Positions 47,639 to 60,652 of a DNA stretch of 64,000 bases are shown here, one piece after another; the stretch's first letter is position 1, and each line of letters starts with the position of its first letter. Both the position numbers and the translations under genes were made by a program. Source of the DNA: Gaeumannomyces sp. JS-464 (taxonomy: Eukaryota; Ascomycota; Sordariomycetes; Magnaporthales; Magnaporthaceae); contig NGZR01000006.1 in NCBI GenBank assembly GCA_002197995.1, positions 1,911,001 through 1,975,000 on the forward strand, in the 5' to 3' direction. The notes under the pieces are model-generated. The model was not told where the DNA came from, made no database searches, and worked only from the letters and a program-made list of their open reading frames with translations.

Positions 47639-49011
47639 ATGGACGCCAACCAAGATGCCGACCACGCTGAATTCAGGTGCGTTGCTCGTATACATTGCCA
47701 GCACGGGAGAGGGGCGCGCTCTGCTTTCCTCTCCCTCAATCTCTCTGATGACCTATACCTATCTACCTACGCAGGTAGGCTCTCGCTCCGACGAGGCTTT
47801 TGCTAACGCGGGCACCCGCCAAAACAGCCTCGAGAGCAGCCTCCGCGACATGCAGCGCAGCCTCTGGGTCTCGTCCCCTCGGATACAGAGGCGGACTCGG
47901 CCGCCGACCGGATCCAGCTGACGCTCTCGCTCATGTCTCTGTGCAGGCACAGCAGCACGGTTCTGGATGACGACGCCGGGGCGGATAGGTTCCGGGCCAG
48001 CTACGCCGAGCTCTTCGCCGGCGCGTACCAGGACCTGTTTCACTGGATAATGGAGAGACCCGAGGACGAGATCCACGAAGCCATATGGGAGAGGCTGTTT
48101 GGCGACTGGGAGAGGTAGGAAAGGGCGGTTGATGTTGTGTGTATCTGTCTGCTAACAAGCTGGTATCCTGGATACTACCCATCACAGTCTGAAAAGTCTC
48201 GAAAACACTCAAGTAGACGTCATGTGCAACATCAGCCCGCACGAGGTGCTCCGCTTCCTCGTCAAGGCCCTCGTCTACATCTTTGCGCAGACCTCGCGCG
48301 GCCAGGCCGAGCTGCCGCCCGACGCCGTCTGGGACAACTTCCTGTGCTTCCACCTGGGCCGCATCACTTTTGCCTCCCTGATCGACCCCTCTCCTCCTCC
48401 TCTTCCTCCCCGCAGGCCCTCGACCAGGATGCCCTCGCGCGCCTCAGACGGTCCTGGCTGTGGCGCTCCGGCGCTGTGGTAGTAGTAGCGACAACGTAGA
48501 AGCTTGCGCCGCCTCCGCCGCGTGCGGTCTCGCGCGCGCGCTGGCCTCGCACGCGGCGTCGCGGCCGCTCGACGAGCTGGCGCCCGGGTGCGCGCCGCGG
48601 CTGCTGGGCGCGCTGGCGGCGGCGCTGCTGGCCGAGGGCGCGCGCCGCGTGGCGGGGCGGCGGCAGCGGCAGCGGCGGACGCGGCAGGACGACGGCGGCG
48701 CGGGCGCGGACGCGGACAGGGACAGGGACGGCGCCGCGGTGGTGGCGGACATGGCGCGCGCCGCGCAGGAGGTGCTGCACTACCACGTCGGCATCCACGC
48801 GCGGCGGCGGGCCGGCGAGGACGACGCCGAGGGGCGGAGGGCGTGGCTGGCCAGGCGCGAGGGCGCGCTCGAGAGCCTGCTGCGCGTGCGGCACAGGCTC
48901 GCGCCCGCGGTGCTGTCCGACCTGATGGCCTGGCTTGGGCCCGAGGCGGAGCTGTGTCTCGAGCTGGACCTGGCGGGCATACTGGAGGCCGGGCCGGGTG
49001 GAAGCTGGTAG
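47639..49011 (+). CDS. Uncharacterised protein, frame-disrupted
   Basis: Coding-like segments are: a short first exon (47639-47676, MDANQDADHAEF); a second one after an AACAG acceptor at about 47826 preceded by GCTAAC, reading DRIQLTLSLMSLCRHSSTVLDDDAG and YAELFAGAYQDLFHWIMERP to 48115; then, after an intron (donor GTAGGA at 48116, acceptor CACAG at about 48188), a segment reading VMCNISPHEVLRFLVKALVYIF to LIDP. Beyond 48400 the frame changes (ALDQDALARLRRSWLWRSG) and again near 48475 (VEACAASAACGLARALASH), ending at 49011. The exon 1/exon 2 phase also does not fit. The amphipathic, Leu-rich make-up looks like a real all-helical protein, but I do not recognise a family. The last 450 bp are extremely GC-rich. 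It may be a functional gene with sequence errors or a decaying one. Confidence 0.5.
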
Positions 49012-52000
49012 GGGTGAGCTGCTTCTGGGGGTGTGGATGTCAAGCAGGGCAACAGCTGCGAGAGCTAAGTTCTTGGAGGGGCGTGTGGACGGTTAGTCTA
49101 GCCCATGGATGAGGGTCCTGGAGGATACAGTCGGAGCTCCCCCAAGAGGTAGTCCCCAAGCCACGGAGGGGATCGACAGTTTAGGATGGACGCCTCGGGC
49201 ATGCCTCCCCGGCCTTCGCGTTGTTGCCTTCATGTAGTGCCCCATGGCACCCACGGTTTAGGCTCGAGGGGTACACGTGGGCGCCACATGTCCAAGGCTT
49301 TGGACGGATAGAAGAGCAAGAGCAGGCGCTCGGGCACAGATGCATCGTCAGGCTTCATCGACCCGGGCAACCCTTCCCGTGAGCTGGTGTTCGCATTAGA
49401 CCACGGGCTTAGCTTAGGGAGGCGTCTGCCAACCTACTGGCCTGGGACTAGCTTGGCCGCTGATATTTGGAGAGGTCACTGCCGGGCAACAACGGTTCAC
49501 GAGCCACTCCATGATGGGTAAAGACATCGCAGGACGAGTTAGGCAGATACAGATGGTTTTTCTTTTACGTACGTGCCCAGAGGAACGTCTGACAGGGCAC
49601 ATGGGGCTACAAAGGCCGGTATGATACGCCCGCTTATAGAACGTAGGACAACAGAGATGTTGTGCATGAGAGCTCCAGGCTTTTTTTTCTTCTTTCCGTG
49701 ACATCATTTTCGGGCCGATGTCTAGCCGATACACAGCTCCGTACCCGATTCGACCACGAGCTGTGGCACACCGGTGAACGTATTGGCAACGGGCCAGGCA
49801 GCTGGTACCGAGACAGGAAGACGACGGCTTCCACTAGACATCGCATGAACAAGTGTTTATCCGTGGTGTATCTGCAGCCGGAACAACTCCGCTTCTGTAG
49901 ACGATGCTTGGTTTTTCCCAATACAGAAATATTAGCCTCACCGCCTCCTAATCCTGGTCACCACGGCCGGGAGAGGCACACCGAAAGGGAAGCCAGATGG
50001 GGAAAAAAAAGGCAGGTCGAATGCAACTATTCCTGCAGCTCTTTCATGCTAACCAAGATTACGTAAATGGTGGGAGCTGTGTCCTCCGTGGGCTGGAAAT
50101 CGAGGCTCTCACAGAGTTGTCAGGGCTCCGTGGGGGCACGACTCGGAAGCCGGCCGGGGGTGCCGATCCGCTTGCCCTCTGCCGATGGAGCGGTGAAGCC
50201 GCAGGGAAAAAGAAATTCCCGCCATGCAGACTGCGAACGCCTGCTTGTCTTGGGGGACGCCCTGCGGCCTCTGGAGCGAGCTTGTCCTGCAGCTCATCCC
50301 TTCTGCCCTTCCACACGTCAACACATCTCCCCCCTGTGCCTTATTTTCTGTCCAAACAGTGAAGAGGGAGGAAGCCTCTTCCGTCGAACACGGGGCCGGT
50401 GTGGGTTCCGAAGGTATCGAGGCGAGGGATTGGGGCGCACCAGCTCACCACGCAGCTGCCCCTGGCCCCTGCGACACATCCGGCTGCATTGTGTGGTCTC
50501 CAGTACGGCGGCCCAGGGCGGGCTCTCCTCGCGTTTGCCGTCAACGGGGTGCTCCCCGAGAGGCGCGGCGTTCTTCCCGAGCCGACAAAGCAGGCGTCCT
50601 TTACCTGACCGAGGATTTTTCACTGGTGTTCGTGTGGTTTGCCTCCTTGGCCTGCAGGCGGAACCGACGCCCTGCCTCCTATTGATCTGCTATGTCCTCC
50701 ACGATGCCCGCGGGTCGTTTTTTGCTAACCGCGACCCCTCCTTTCCCACTTTGCCCGATGAGCAGAACAGGGCGGAAGGAAACCTGTGGTTGCGCGATGC
50801 CAGACAGTTGCCTTCGGGGGCCTCCTGCCTGCCTGCCTGCTTGCCTGCCGGAGTCCAGATGGACGGCTTAGAGCCAACCAGGCAGGTATCCACGGATGGC
50901 GGCACACCGGTATGCAGCAGTCCGTCCAATACAGGCAACGACATGGCGAGGTTTTCCGTGGGAGGACTCGGGCACGGGTTCTCCTTGACGCCGGTCTGGG
51001 AGGCAGTGAAACCATCCAGGGCTCTTGCCTTAGTGCGCCGGGCAGAAGCTCCTGACATCGGCACTCCTGAAGAGAAGTCTTCCAGTCGGGTGTGGACGCC
51101 AGTCGGGTGTGAACACGGCTTCGCGGCGCCGTCTCGGAAACAGTGCAGGGCTAAGCCTCGTCATCCCGTTGCACTTGTGCAGTTTTGAACGTGGGATTCG
51201 CGGGGGGGCCTAGAACATCGTCGTGTTTCCTTCCTCCAAGGAAAAACCTGCGGAACCTGCGACACCTCCTGGCAAGGCGAGGGGCGGCGCCACGGCGGCA
51301 GGGCGCGTCATTCCCAGGGCTTTCGAGGTGCGAGGGGCCTTCGACATGAATACGATGCGCGTCTCAGAGCGGAGCAACAGGAACAAGGCGGAATTCGCTG
51401 TGGCTGTGTATTTGTGTGACGGGCGGACAGCATAACTGCACATGGGGAAGGAGGGGCCGGAGAGAGAGAGAGAGGAAGAAGGACTGAAAAAGTTGGTGGT
51501 AGCCTCAGAAAAGGCAATGGCTGAAAGGCCACTTCAAATATGCCATTGAGGACGAATTAAGGCCAGCCGCTGCAGCTGCGTTGCTTCAACGACAGGGCTT
51601 GTCTGAGATTGCAGCCCTGAAAAAAATGTAGCTAGACATGGTCTGGGGATCTGCCATTGCCCCTGGTCTCCAAGTAGGTACCCGGGAGCTCCCCCTCATT
51701 CCGGTTCGATTGGCTCATGTCGACTCCGTCAACACCCAATCGGGTGAAGAGTGAATTTCTTTGGGGGCCGGCACGAAGCCCCACGGAGCTAGTGCTGCCA
51801 TCTCTGTGGGAACAACTCTTGCCCTCGGAGCTGGCAACAACGGCCCGTGTTCCAGGCTTTTGGCGAAGGCCACTCGGAGGGAACGACCATGCAGGTATCC
51901 GACAGCATCCGGACTATCGTGAAGATGTGCCTCCGGCGGAAGATAGCAAGCTTGAATGATGATGGCAGTATGGGTGGGAAGCCTTTTGGCCAGTAATCTG

Positions 52001-53815
52001 CCACATCATGGCGGAATAAGCTTGGGTTGGGTGGTCCCATTGGTGCCCAATGACACCACCAGGCGGCCTGCCCAAAGGCCAGGAGAGCTGTTCGCGGCCT
52101 CAGCGAAGTGAAACTGCTTCCCCCTTGCCGAGACGCTGTCACTAAGCTAAATGTTTCCCTGGTGGAATAAGCCAGGAGCGCAAAGATCTGTCGCGCCACT
52201 AGACTACTCCCCCCGGATTTTGTTTCGGTACGTCTAGCTCATCCAGCACGGCCCGACCCTTCTCCCCAGGCTCACCGGTCATAAGATTTGCTTAGGGTAC
52301 TCCTGACCTTGAACTGATGGAGAATAATCGTTAGGTATGCACATGTGTTGTGCCTACCATCTCGGCTACCGCACCCTCTTTCATTTATTTTTCAATTCTA
52401 GTGCGTGTCGCCGATTGGATGATCCTTGTACTACTTCCAAGACTCCTCCTGTAGCAGCACCACATGTTCGCTGTCAACTGTTCGAGCCGAGCCCAAGGGT
52501 GATGAGATGGAGGGTGGTATGCGTCTTGGGTTATACCCCATACTTGCTCCGAAGCTAGCCTCCTCGTCAGCCCTAATCCTGTCTGGCACCTGTGCATATT
52601 TGATTATGCCACCTCGCCCATCGGAGAAAAGACGGCTGGCATATTTGGGTTGACAACCAAGGGACCTTTCGAGACTAGAAGCTCACCGGTGTGCTCACCG
52701 TATCCCCAAGTCTCCATCTAAGTACCAATTTAGCCGTTACATGAGACTTGAGCCAGGACCGCCTGCATTAGCGGATTGAACAACGCACAGCCCTTACTTT
52801 TTACGCTTAAATAGATGACCTCGACTGCTGGTTTCAAGCCGATTCTGGCTGTCTTGGGCCCAACTGCCGTGGATATCCGAACTGAGGCCAACCGGGAGAA
52901 CCTTCATGTAGTTCCGTGCAACCTTTATTGCCTGATATTGCACCTCATTCAACGTGGCGCTTTGAAAACCTTTACCCGAAATAGGAAAGCAAAGTTGGGC
53001 ACTAGTGCTCGCAGTCACATCAATAGCCAGATATGGTCGTAGCTCTAGGACACTCTTAGCGGCAAGCCTCGTCCTAATCGGGAATCGTGGGCACGACGTA
53101 GCTAATGCACACCATCGTCCTTCGGCCATAGGACTGGTCTATGTACCAATGTGCTTAAAGCCACTGAATCCAAGGCTTTCAAAGATGACTCGACCAGGCC
53201 CCTCGCCGGTAAAAATTTTCTCAACCTCATGATGCTGAAGGCAACTTTGGGGCGATACAAGGCGGTGTTTGTTTTGGTGAAAGCTCACCCGCGATATTAG
53301 TATCTTGCCGCTATAGGTTACGCCCCAGGATGCTTCTCGTCCGGAATAGGTAGACACAGTGACGTCGACAATGCCAGCGCTGCTTCAAAGGCCTCCAGTG
53401 TCAACCCGCCAAGTGGCACGGGGCTTGAGGATGTGACTCGGACTGTTTCCTTCTCCCGCCGGCTGGCAGCCTCCCTGTTACCCGGAAACGTGGCACATCG
53501 TTATAGCCTGGCTCGCTTGAAGTTGGGTTCTACAAAAAGGCTCGGGATATTATATCCCGAACAGTAGGGGAGTCCAGGAGCCTAATCTTGCATATCCACG
53601 TGCCGAGATGCGAGCGTGCGCGTTCTCAGCCACGCAGGTTACAGAGAGGCGTGGATCTAGCTTGTTTGTTTAGCAAGTCGGTGGAGTCCGACTCTGTGTA
53701 GTCGGGTCGTGCCTCCGAAAATAGGTATGCATGCATCTCGGCCGAGTTTCGGTGGCTCTAATCCGGGCTTCTAGAATAGTCTTGCATGCGATAACAAGAC
53801 GCAGGATGTAAAAAA
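49012..53815. other. Gene-poor region, part 1
   Basis: No supported gene. From about 51.5 kb the base composition drops from the GC-rich level of the coding regions to a more mixed one, and stops are frequent in all frames. A small direct repeat (CAGTCGGGTGTG twice) lies near 51082-51110, and similar short GCTCACC-containing phrases recur near 52270, 52681 and 53281. I saw no transposase, reverse transcriptase or terminal repeat. It could be old, degraded element DNA, but that is a guess. Confidence 0.4.
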
Positions 53816-53838
53816 GGGGGGGGGGGGGGGGGGGGGGG
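53816..53838. repeat. Run of 23 G
   Basis: Uninterrupted G homopolymer preceded by six A. It is far longer than any other G or C run in the window. True length may be uncertain because such runs are poorly resolved by sequencing. Confidence 0.9.
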
Positions 53839-56432
53839 AGGAGCCTGGGACACGGTGGTGATTTCGGGCATCAAGAAAGAGCTCCCAAAGTAACACTCTA
53901 TCACGTTCAACCAGCATTTGCTTCTCTTGCTCACAAGAAAGAAGTGGTTACTTTGTATTTGGTTTGTGCAGCACCATACAAAGACCTGCTGCCGACGCCC
54001 TGGCGCACCCCGACGCGTTCAAAAAAAGCCCGCTGCTGCCTAACCCTTGTCTCGAGGAGAAGCATCTCGAGGTTGAACGTTGGAGACGCATGTAAGCAGA
54101 GGGCACGGAAAAGCCGGCCGTGACTCATCGCCTCCAGTTATTCGCCGCAGAGGTGCTCATCTGAACTGGCCCGAGCATAGCCTTGTACTACGGATAGTTA
54201 CCTCGCCGTTGTTCACATACATTCACGCCCTCTGCCTCTTTCACTAGCTTTATGTGCGGTATATGTTCGAGGTGCAGTGCATCGCCAAGCAGGGCTGCTG
54301 CTAGGCAACAGAGCCGCCCCAGGGTTCAGCCTAATCACGAGAACACCCTACCAGCATATTGACATCCTAAACATGCCCGGCGTCTGACAAAAATCGGGAG
54401 GTCGGTGGCAGCCAGCCATCTTCGCCCCGTCGACTCCTCGCCATGCATCCAGGGTCACAGGTCGGATCGGTGAAGAGGGCAGGAATGGTCGCCTTACTGT
54501 GGGTATTCGGGGCGGAATAAATAGCTCGAGGTGGCTGGGCCGTCCGGAAAGGTGTGATATGCGCCCGTGGAGTGATGATTGGCAGTATCGGCTGACTAGC
54601 TAGCCGACGAGCAGCCTCGGACCTTAGCTGGCGAAGTAGGGTCGCGCCGCAACTCTTCTTGGCGAGTTCAGCTGGCCTCATCGCGGCCGCCAGCGAACCA
54701 GTCGGCCATCCTCAAAGGCCAGCGTCCCCGGCCGGCCTATTCGGGCCGCTGATAGGCGACGCCTTTTCTGGAGTCTGATATCAGCCGGACACTCGAGTGT
54801 CAGCCATCGTCGCGAGGATGTTGCCGGGGTCGCGTCTCGTCGGCCGTGCGGTGTGAGAGATCAAATACGACGAATCGTTGCCAGGGCGGCAACCGAGGTT
54901 GGAGGGGACCAGGGTGATTGGCGCTGGACGCGTCACGATCGCCAGGCGACGACCACTTTTCCTTGATGGCCTGCCTGGGCAAATTGGCCGCCGCGCTTGA
55001 GGCCTCAGGCCAGTGCGAGCCAATGCGCACGCATCCGGACCGGGCCGGCGACCTGAATGATACCGGAGGCCTGCGAATATTAGCATTGACTGCTTCTTCT
55101 CACGTTTGAGCATGGGCCGAGAATGGAAGCTCCAAGCCCAGTGCTGTTGCGAATAGAAGGGGATCGCAGGGCCAAGAATGAGGCGCGGCCAACGAAGCTG
55201 GAGAATTTGATTGGTGGAGATGACGCAGCGCCACAGGCCGGTGCAATGGTGGCCAATCACCAATGGGGCATTGAGTTGAATGGCGGAAAGGTTTAGAGGC
55301 GAGATTCTGCGCAGCTGTGTTTCTGCGGGGCGATGTGGGGTGCGAGGCCGTGGGGTATCAGCTGGGCAGGGGAAAGAACATGGCGCTGGAATGGAAGACG
55401 AGGGTGTTAGCGCCATAATATACAATTTCACCAAGATCCAATGAAGTCCCGGCTGGGCATTATTACATCGCATCTGTGTTGCTCCGTGGACGGGTGTCGA
55501 GTTGCGGTGGAAGTGCGTCCATGTTCGAGGATCCAATGGAATCAATAACCCGACTCTAGCCGAACTTGCACCATTATCCCGCTGGTAGCCGAGTTCTGCG
55601 CCATGCCAGGACATTTTTGATATCCATGGCCGAATGCGGATGTGCTTAGTAATTCCATGGCAATCGGAGCGACAAAGAATGTGGCAATACCAAGTTCACG
55701 GTGCAGCCTGACCACCTGCATAATGGGCTGGAGGTTCCTCGAATCAAGCCATGTGTGGTAATGGTGCGTGGCGACCTATAAAGACAGGGCGGCCGCTGCG
55801 AAGCATCCTCTCAATTCCCCTCCCACTCTCCCGTTCCTTGGAATAGTTAACAATTAGAATAAAACGATGGCCGGGAGAATGGGCATTGAGGGGAGGACGA
55901 CCAGAGATTGTGGTAGACATTGGTAGACGGGGGACCAAGAACACGCGAGTTGTGTTTGTGGGCCTTGATTGAGGCTTAAAATGCGAACCAGGCGGACGAT
56001 CGAGACGTGCGTTTCAGGCGACCGACCGGGCGTGAGCGCCCTTTTGCGAACCACTCCCGCAACCCACTAAGGTTTTATTTTTTATTATTATTATTTTTTT
56101 CTCTTTTATTTTCCCCTTACCCTTTTGTATTGCACCCCTCCCGCCTGTCAGGCTGTGAGAAACCACCACTCCACACCATGTCCACCCAGGTACTTTGGAC
56201 ATCGACGCTCTTCTCTGGCAGCCCATGCGGACCACGGTTGTAGATAACTATATATCAGATGAGCTCCTGGCGTTCCGAAGAGAATACCGACAAACAAGCA
56301 GCATTTCGACGAGAACACAACCAAACAAGCGGCAGAAACCTACCTGCCATCATTCCAATTTAGTCGACAAAACACTCCAGTTTATATGCGACTGGCAGCA
56401 CTGCCAGTGGTCGCCAGCCTGCACACAAAACT
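53839..56432. other. Gene-poor region, part 2
   Basis: About 2.6 kb without a convincing gene. A 277-codon open frame on the minus strand (54781-55614) has no recognisable domain. The last part (56080-56130) is T/A-rich and CT-rich, as expected for the promoter and leader of the Est1-type gene; the ATG-containing frames at 56179 and 56195 are short. Confidence 0.4.
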
Positions 56433-59043
56433 ATGCCCGGCGAACATCTCGATCTTACGGACAGATTCGTGCAACATTTGAGAAATGCTGCCCGGAAGCC
56501 AGCACCAAATACAGCAACGGCAGGAGAAGCACATAGAAAATTAGACGATTCTCGGGTTCAGTGAGTTGGATGCCAAAGACCCCTCTTGCTCCCCACAGCC
56601 TTCTCACCTTACCATCAGGATCACGCACAGCCTGACCTTGGACTGACGCCTGCCAATCTGCCTCGTTCAAGGCAACAAAGGAAACTGCTAGTTCCTGTCA
56701 AGCGTGGTTCGCCAGAACCAGACATTTCGCCCGAGTCCAAACGACGGAAGACCCCAGAGCGGGATTCCCCATCAAAATCTCGACCGCGTCCACCAAAGGG
56801 CAACAAGTCCGACACCCAAGAATTCGAGGCGGTGCCTAGGGAGCGGAAGAAACTCTGGCAAGAAGGCAGCCCGGCGATCGCGCGCCCGCCAGCCTCCGCA
56901 GCCCGTGGGGGCCATCACAGCAATCACACGCGAGGTATGGCTTCGGGTCCGGCCAGCCATCGCGCCACGGGCCCGAACAGGCCGACGGGGGGAGGCGAAC
57001 CTCCGGGCGACGTGGTCAATGAGTTGCAGAAGCAGCCCGAGACCCGGCCAATTAGCCAGGAGCAACTGATCGCCGAGGTTAAGGGAATTTACTCGGGGTG
57101 AGTGACGAGTGACCTTGCTTCTCTTTCGTCGTTTGCGGGAGGGTTGAGGGACATGGATGGACCCCGTACAGCCGGGAAATCCGGGCCTTTTTATACCACG
57201 AGAGACCCCTGCTCCCCCCTCCCTCACGTGGGGTGCATGCGGCTCGTACTGACACGGCTTGGCATCGTTTAGCCTCGTAATGGTCGAGTCTCGATGTATA
57301 GAAGTCGATACGGCCCAGACCTCTTTAAACGACAGCCAGGACTCGCCCAAGTTAACGGACGACCAATGGCAAGCTTAATATCTCTGCACAGGGCGCTGCT
57401 GCACGAACACCATGGTGCGTTTCCCCTTCTTGTGCCTGCTGTGCTTGGCTGATACTTGCACTCCAGACTTTTTCCTCGCATCGCAGCATCCCTCTGCTGG
57501 TCCTGCCCTTCGGCGCCTTGCATCCAAGTACGCGATGCCGGCGCGGATGTGGCGTCATGGCATCCATAGTTTCCTCGAGTTGCTCCGCCATCGCTTGCCG
57601 GGCTCGTCGGAGTATATGCTCAGTTTCATATATCTCGCGTACAGCATGATGGCGCTGCTTTACGACGGTCCCTGCTTTCGAGGATACCTGGATCGAGTGC
57701 TTAGGAGATCTTTGCGCGCTATCGGTATGTACCTAAAATGATGTCCGCCGACGCCTGCTTCACTGTGACTGACAGTCGCGCACTTCAGTATGGCCATTGA
57801 GGACGACGACGTCCATGATAGGAACGTTTGGACCGCGGTTTCTCGCAGCTGGTACTCTAAAGCGAGTGACAAGGCGCCCACGACTGGCAGGCTGCACCAC
57901 CACCTGTCGATCCTCGCCAGGCCTGATGTCGTCGCCCAGCTGTTCTACTACCTCAAGAGTTTAACTGTAGCGATCCCCTTCAAAAGTGCCAGGGACAGCA
58001 TCCTCACTTTGTTCGAGCCCGTCATGTCTGGCGCTCAAAGCAAGCTTCTCCCGATCAACCGCGCATTCATCCAGGTCCACGGCGTTTTTTTCACCAACAA
58101 GAACGAGCACATCCTGGAGGGAGCGCGCAAAGAGTTCCTCGACAACCTCGACCTCACCATCGCAAGGAGCACTAGGAAGTGGCTGGAGCCGGGCTACCAG
58201 ATCGCTCTCTCCAACATCGCAGCCATTCTTGGCCATGGAAACGTCAACAATATCCTGATGAAAGCGATCGCGGTATCGCGTCCGGAAGATGCGGCTGCAG
58301 ACACCACCATGGAGGGTGCCACCGACGACGAGATCGAGTGGCCGCTCAGAGTGCAGCAGGCGGTTAAATTTGCCGAAGAGACTGACCTGATCGTCATGGC
58401 GCGTCTGGGTGACCTGAATATCCTCTCGTACCTTCATGCGCGACTCTTCTTCATTTACGCCATGTCTAGCCTCGACCCCGCCATGAGCCGCCTCGAATCG
58501 ACCTTCCCCTGGCACTTGCTCACGCTTTCGCTGAACTCCTTCATCCCCGGCTTCGAGCACCCCGAGACGTACGAATCGCCCGACTTCCCCACGACGCCGA
58601 CCAAGCCCCTACCCGAAGACTGGGCTCTCCGCGGCTTGGTTTGGACAGAGCATGCGTTCCCTGCGGAGCACTTCAAGATCGACAAGTCAGAGGACGATGA
58701 GCGCATGTTCGAAACCCCCTCGCTTGGGGACCACCGGCGGGAGCGGATTCTCTGGCTCGCCTGCCGCATCGCTGAGAAGGGCAAATGGATCCAGTACGAC
58801 GAGTCGGCCCGCCGCTTCAGCCCGCTCCCCAAGTACGAGGACGCCGATATCGACATCCGCCCACCCCCTGCCAAGCTCGCCCTGGGCGACGAGGAGATTC
58901 TCCCGGACGCGGACGCGATGGGGGTTGCTGGCGTCGGCAGTGCTCCATCCGAGCGGCAGAGCCATGAGCCGCCCGCGATAGAGACATCGCCCGCGCCCGT
59001 GACTATCATCCAAGCGGACCGTGCCTCCCAGGAAAACAGCTGA
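56433..59043 (+). CDS. Est1/SMG7-type DNA/RNA-binding domain protein
   Basis: Member of the fungal Est1/SMG5-7-like group, related to telomerase regulators and nonsense-mediated decay factors. The best-supported exons are about 56599-57097, 57273-57414, 57467-57724 and 57776-59043; introns 57098-57272, 57415-57466 and 57725-57775. A first exon at 56433-56560 (MPGEHLDLTDRFVQHLRNAA) looks real, but its phase does not fit any acceptor I tested. The N-terminal part is Pro/Lys-rich with KRRK, a possible nuclear signal. The conserved core is ALLHEHHDFFLASQHPSA, then ARMWRHGIHSFLELLRHRLP, then DRNVWTAVSRSWYSKASDKAP with GRLHHHLSILARPDVV and FKSARDSILTLFEPV. In exon 57273-57414 the frame hits TAA at 57373; restoring one T gives QWQALISLHRALLHEHH, as in homologues, and makes the phases of both flanking introns consistent. 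Confidence 0.83.
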
Positions 59044-60652
59044 CTTGGGCGGGGCGAGCCAACACCGCCCCTGTGCTAGCGTACCAATTTTACGTTCAAG
59101 CGTCAGCTTCTGCCAATGCCCCTTTGCCAGCCTCCCACGGCGGCTCACTGATTGCGCCTCTACTGGGACCATGCAGACACCGAGGCAATACTGCCTAGCG
59201 TTTGCTTCTGTTCCCAACCACAAGCGTACCCCCAACAAACCACGTTGTCTTATACCCCTGTTCAAACACGCCCGCGGCTATTCAGCCAAGGTCGTTGAAC
59301 ATTTTGTTTTCGTCCACCAGTCAACACTCGCCGGTCTGTCACCAGGCTCGCGGTCGGTGGGCTATTATGTTATATCTATCCCTTCCGGGAGACAATGTTT
59401 GGGGTTGTGGTTGCGGAACAGCAGGTTCCAGAGAGGCACGCAGTTTTGCCGGTGTGGCGCGCTGTGCCAAGGGAAAGCGGGGGATTCGGATGCGACACGT
59501 GACGGGAGGGATCACGGTGACATTGGGCCACTGGTATTTTCTTTTCTCTTTGCGTTCTGTGTTTGGTGCTTGGCTTCATGCAATATCATTGGTGGCGGTC
59601 GTGGTACTCTTATTTTATGCTACGTGCTTTGCGCATTTTCACGGTGTCTTTTTCCTTGTCTTGTCTGTCTTTCGAGTCCTTCCTGTCTGTTCATCATCCG
59701 GCGCTCTGCTCTGGCGAGAATTCCCCTGCATCAACTAGTGCTGCGTTCGGAGTTATGCATTGCTGTCTATGTATTTCAGACCTTGCCTGGATGGTAATCG
59801 ACAGTACAATAATACAACACACCATCAACGATATACTTGATTGTCTGCAGTCGTGTGGAACTTGTTACCAGAGACTTTGTCGTTGGAATTGGCTTCCTCG
59901 GGCGTGATGGAACGAACATTGACGTGTGTGGGGCGCATTCAGGGGCAAATCACCACCCTTGCCGTTGGGATTTGCAGCGAAAGAAGGCGCCGAATCCTTT
60001 CGATCAGAAGGAGCTGTCCGGGGTCCTTCCTATTCCCTCCCCCGAAGGAACACTCGGGACTTTGCATCGACCAAAATTGAGGATTATACGAGCGGCTCGG
60101 GCAAAAAAAAAAAAAAAGTCCCAACACTCTGGAGCGCGAGGAGCAAGCAGCGGCGGCGGCGCAGCAGGCTGACATCACGGATGGACGCGGCGTGGACGAG
60201 GTCGCCTTCTTTTTTGCCGCGGCGGGTTTACTCACAGCGGATTTAGAACTGCTAATTCCCTTGACCGACATATTCCTTCTAGCTCTCTCTTTTTCTTTCT
60301 TTTTTTCTGATGATTGGGATGCCTGTAAGCGTGGGGGATTTTTTTGTTTGCCTGCGGGACCGAGCCCTCGGGAGGAGCGAAGCCCTTGGCCACCCGAACG
60401 AGTGGACAGGCGGCGCCGTGCGCTTGCGCAGAATCAAAATAGCGTCGCTTTCTTTTAGAGGCTTAGTTACGCAAGGCGAACTTTCGCCTCGGTCGTGACA
60501 TTCGAGTCTAGCAGGAATAGGAGCTCGGTCGTATCCTTCAGCTGTGGCGTTTTGGAAAAAAGGAATGAAATGGCGCAGCTGGAAAAGGGGGCGCCGCTGT
60601 TGCGGGAATTTATATACGAGGTGGGCTCAACCACTTGACTCGTTGTTCGGAC
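59044..60652. other. Intergenic region
   Basis: About 1.6 kb. Holds the 3' flank of the Est1-type gene and an A run at 60104-60117. No coding signal seen. A TTTATATA sequence at 60609-60616 could serve as a TATA element for the small ORF that follows. Confidence 0.4.

Noticed and set aside
51500..54200. Possible repeat-induced point mutation (RIP) in the gene-poor block.
   Set aside because: GC is only moderately lower and I saw no clear excess of TA dinucleotides or a recognisable element; a computed RIP index would be needed.
54781..55614. 277-codon open frame on the minus strand.
   Set aside because: Composition is even but no domain, motif or splice context supports it, and it lies in a gene-poor block; kept as non-coding.
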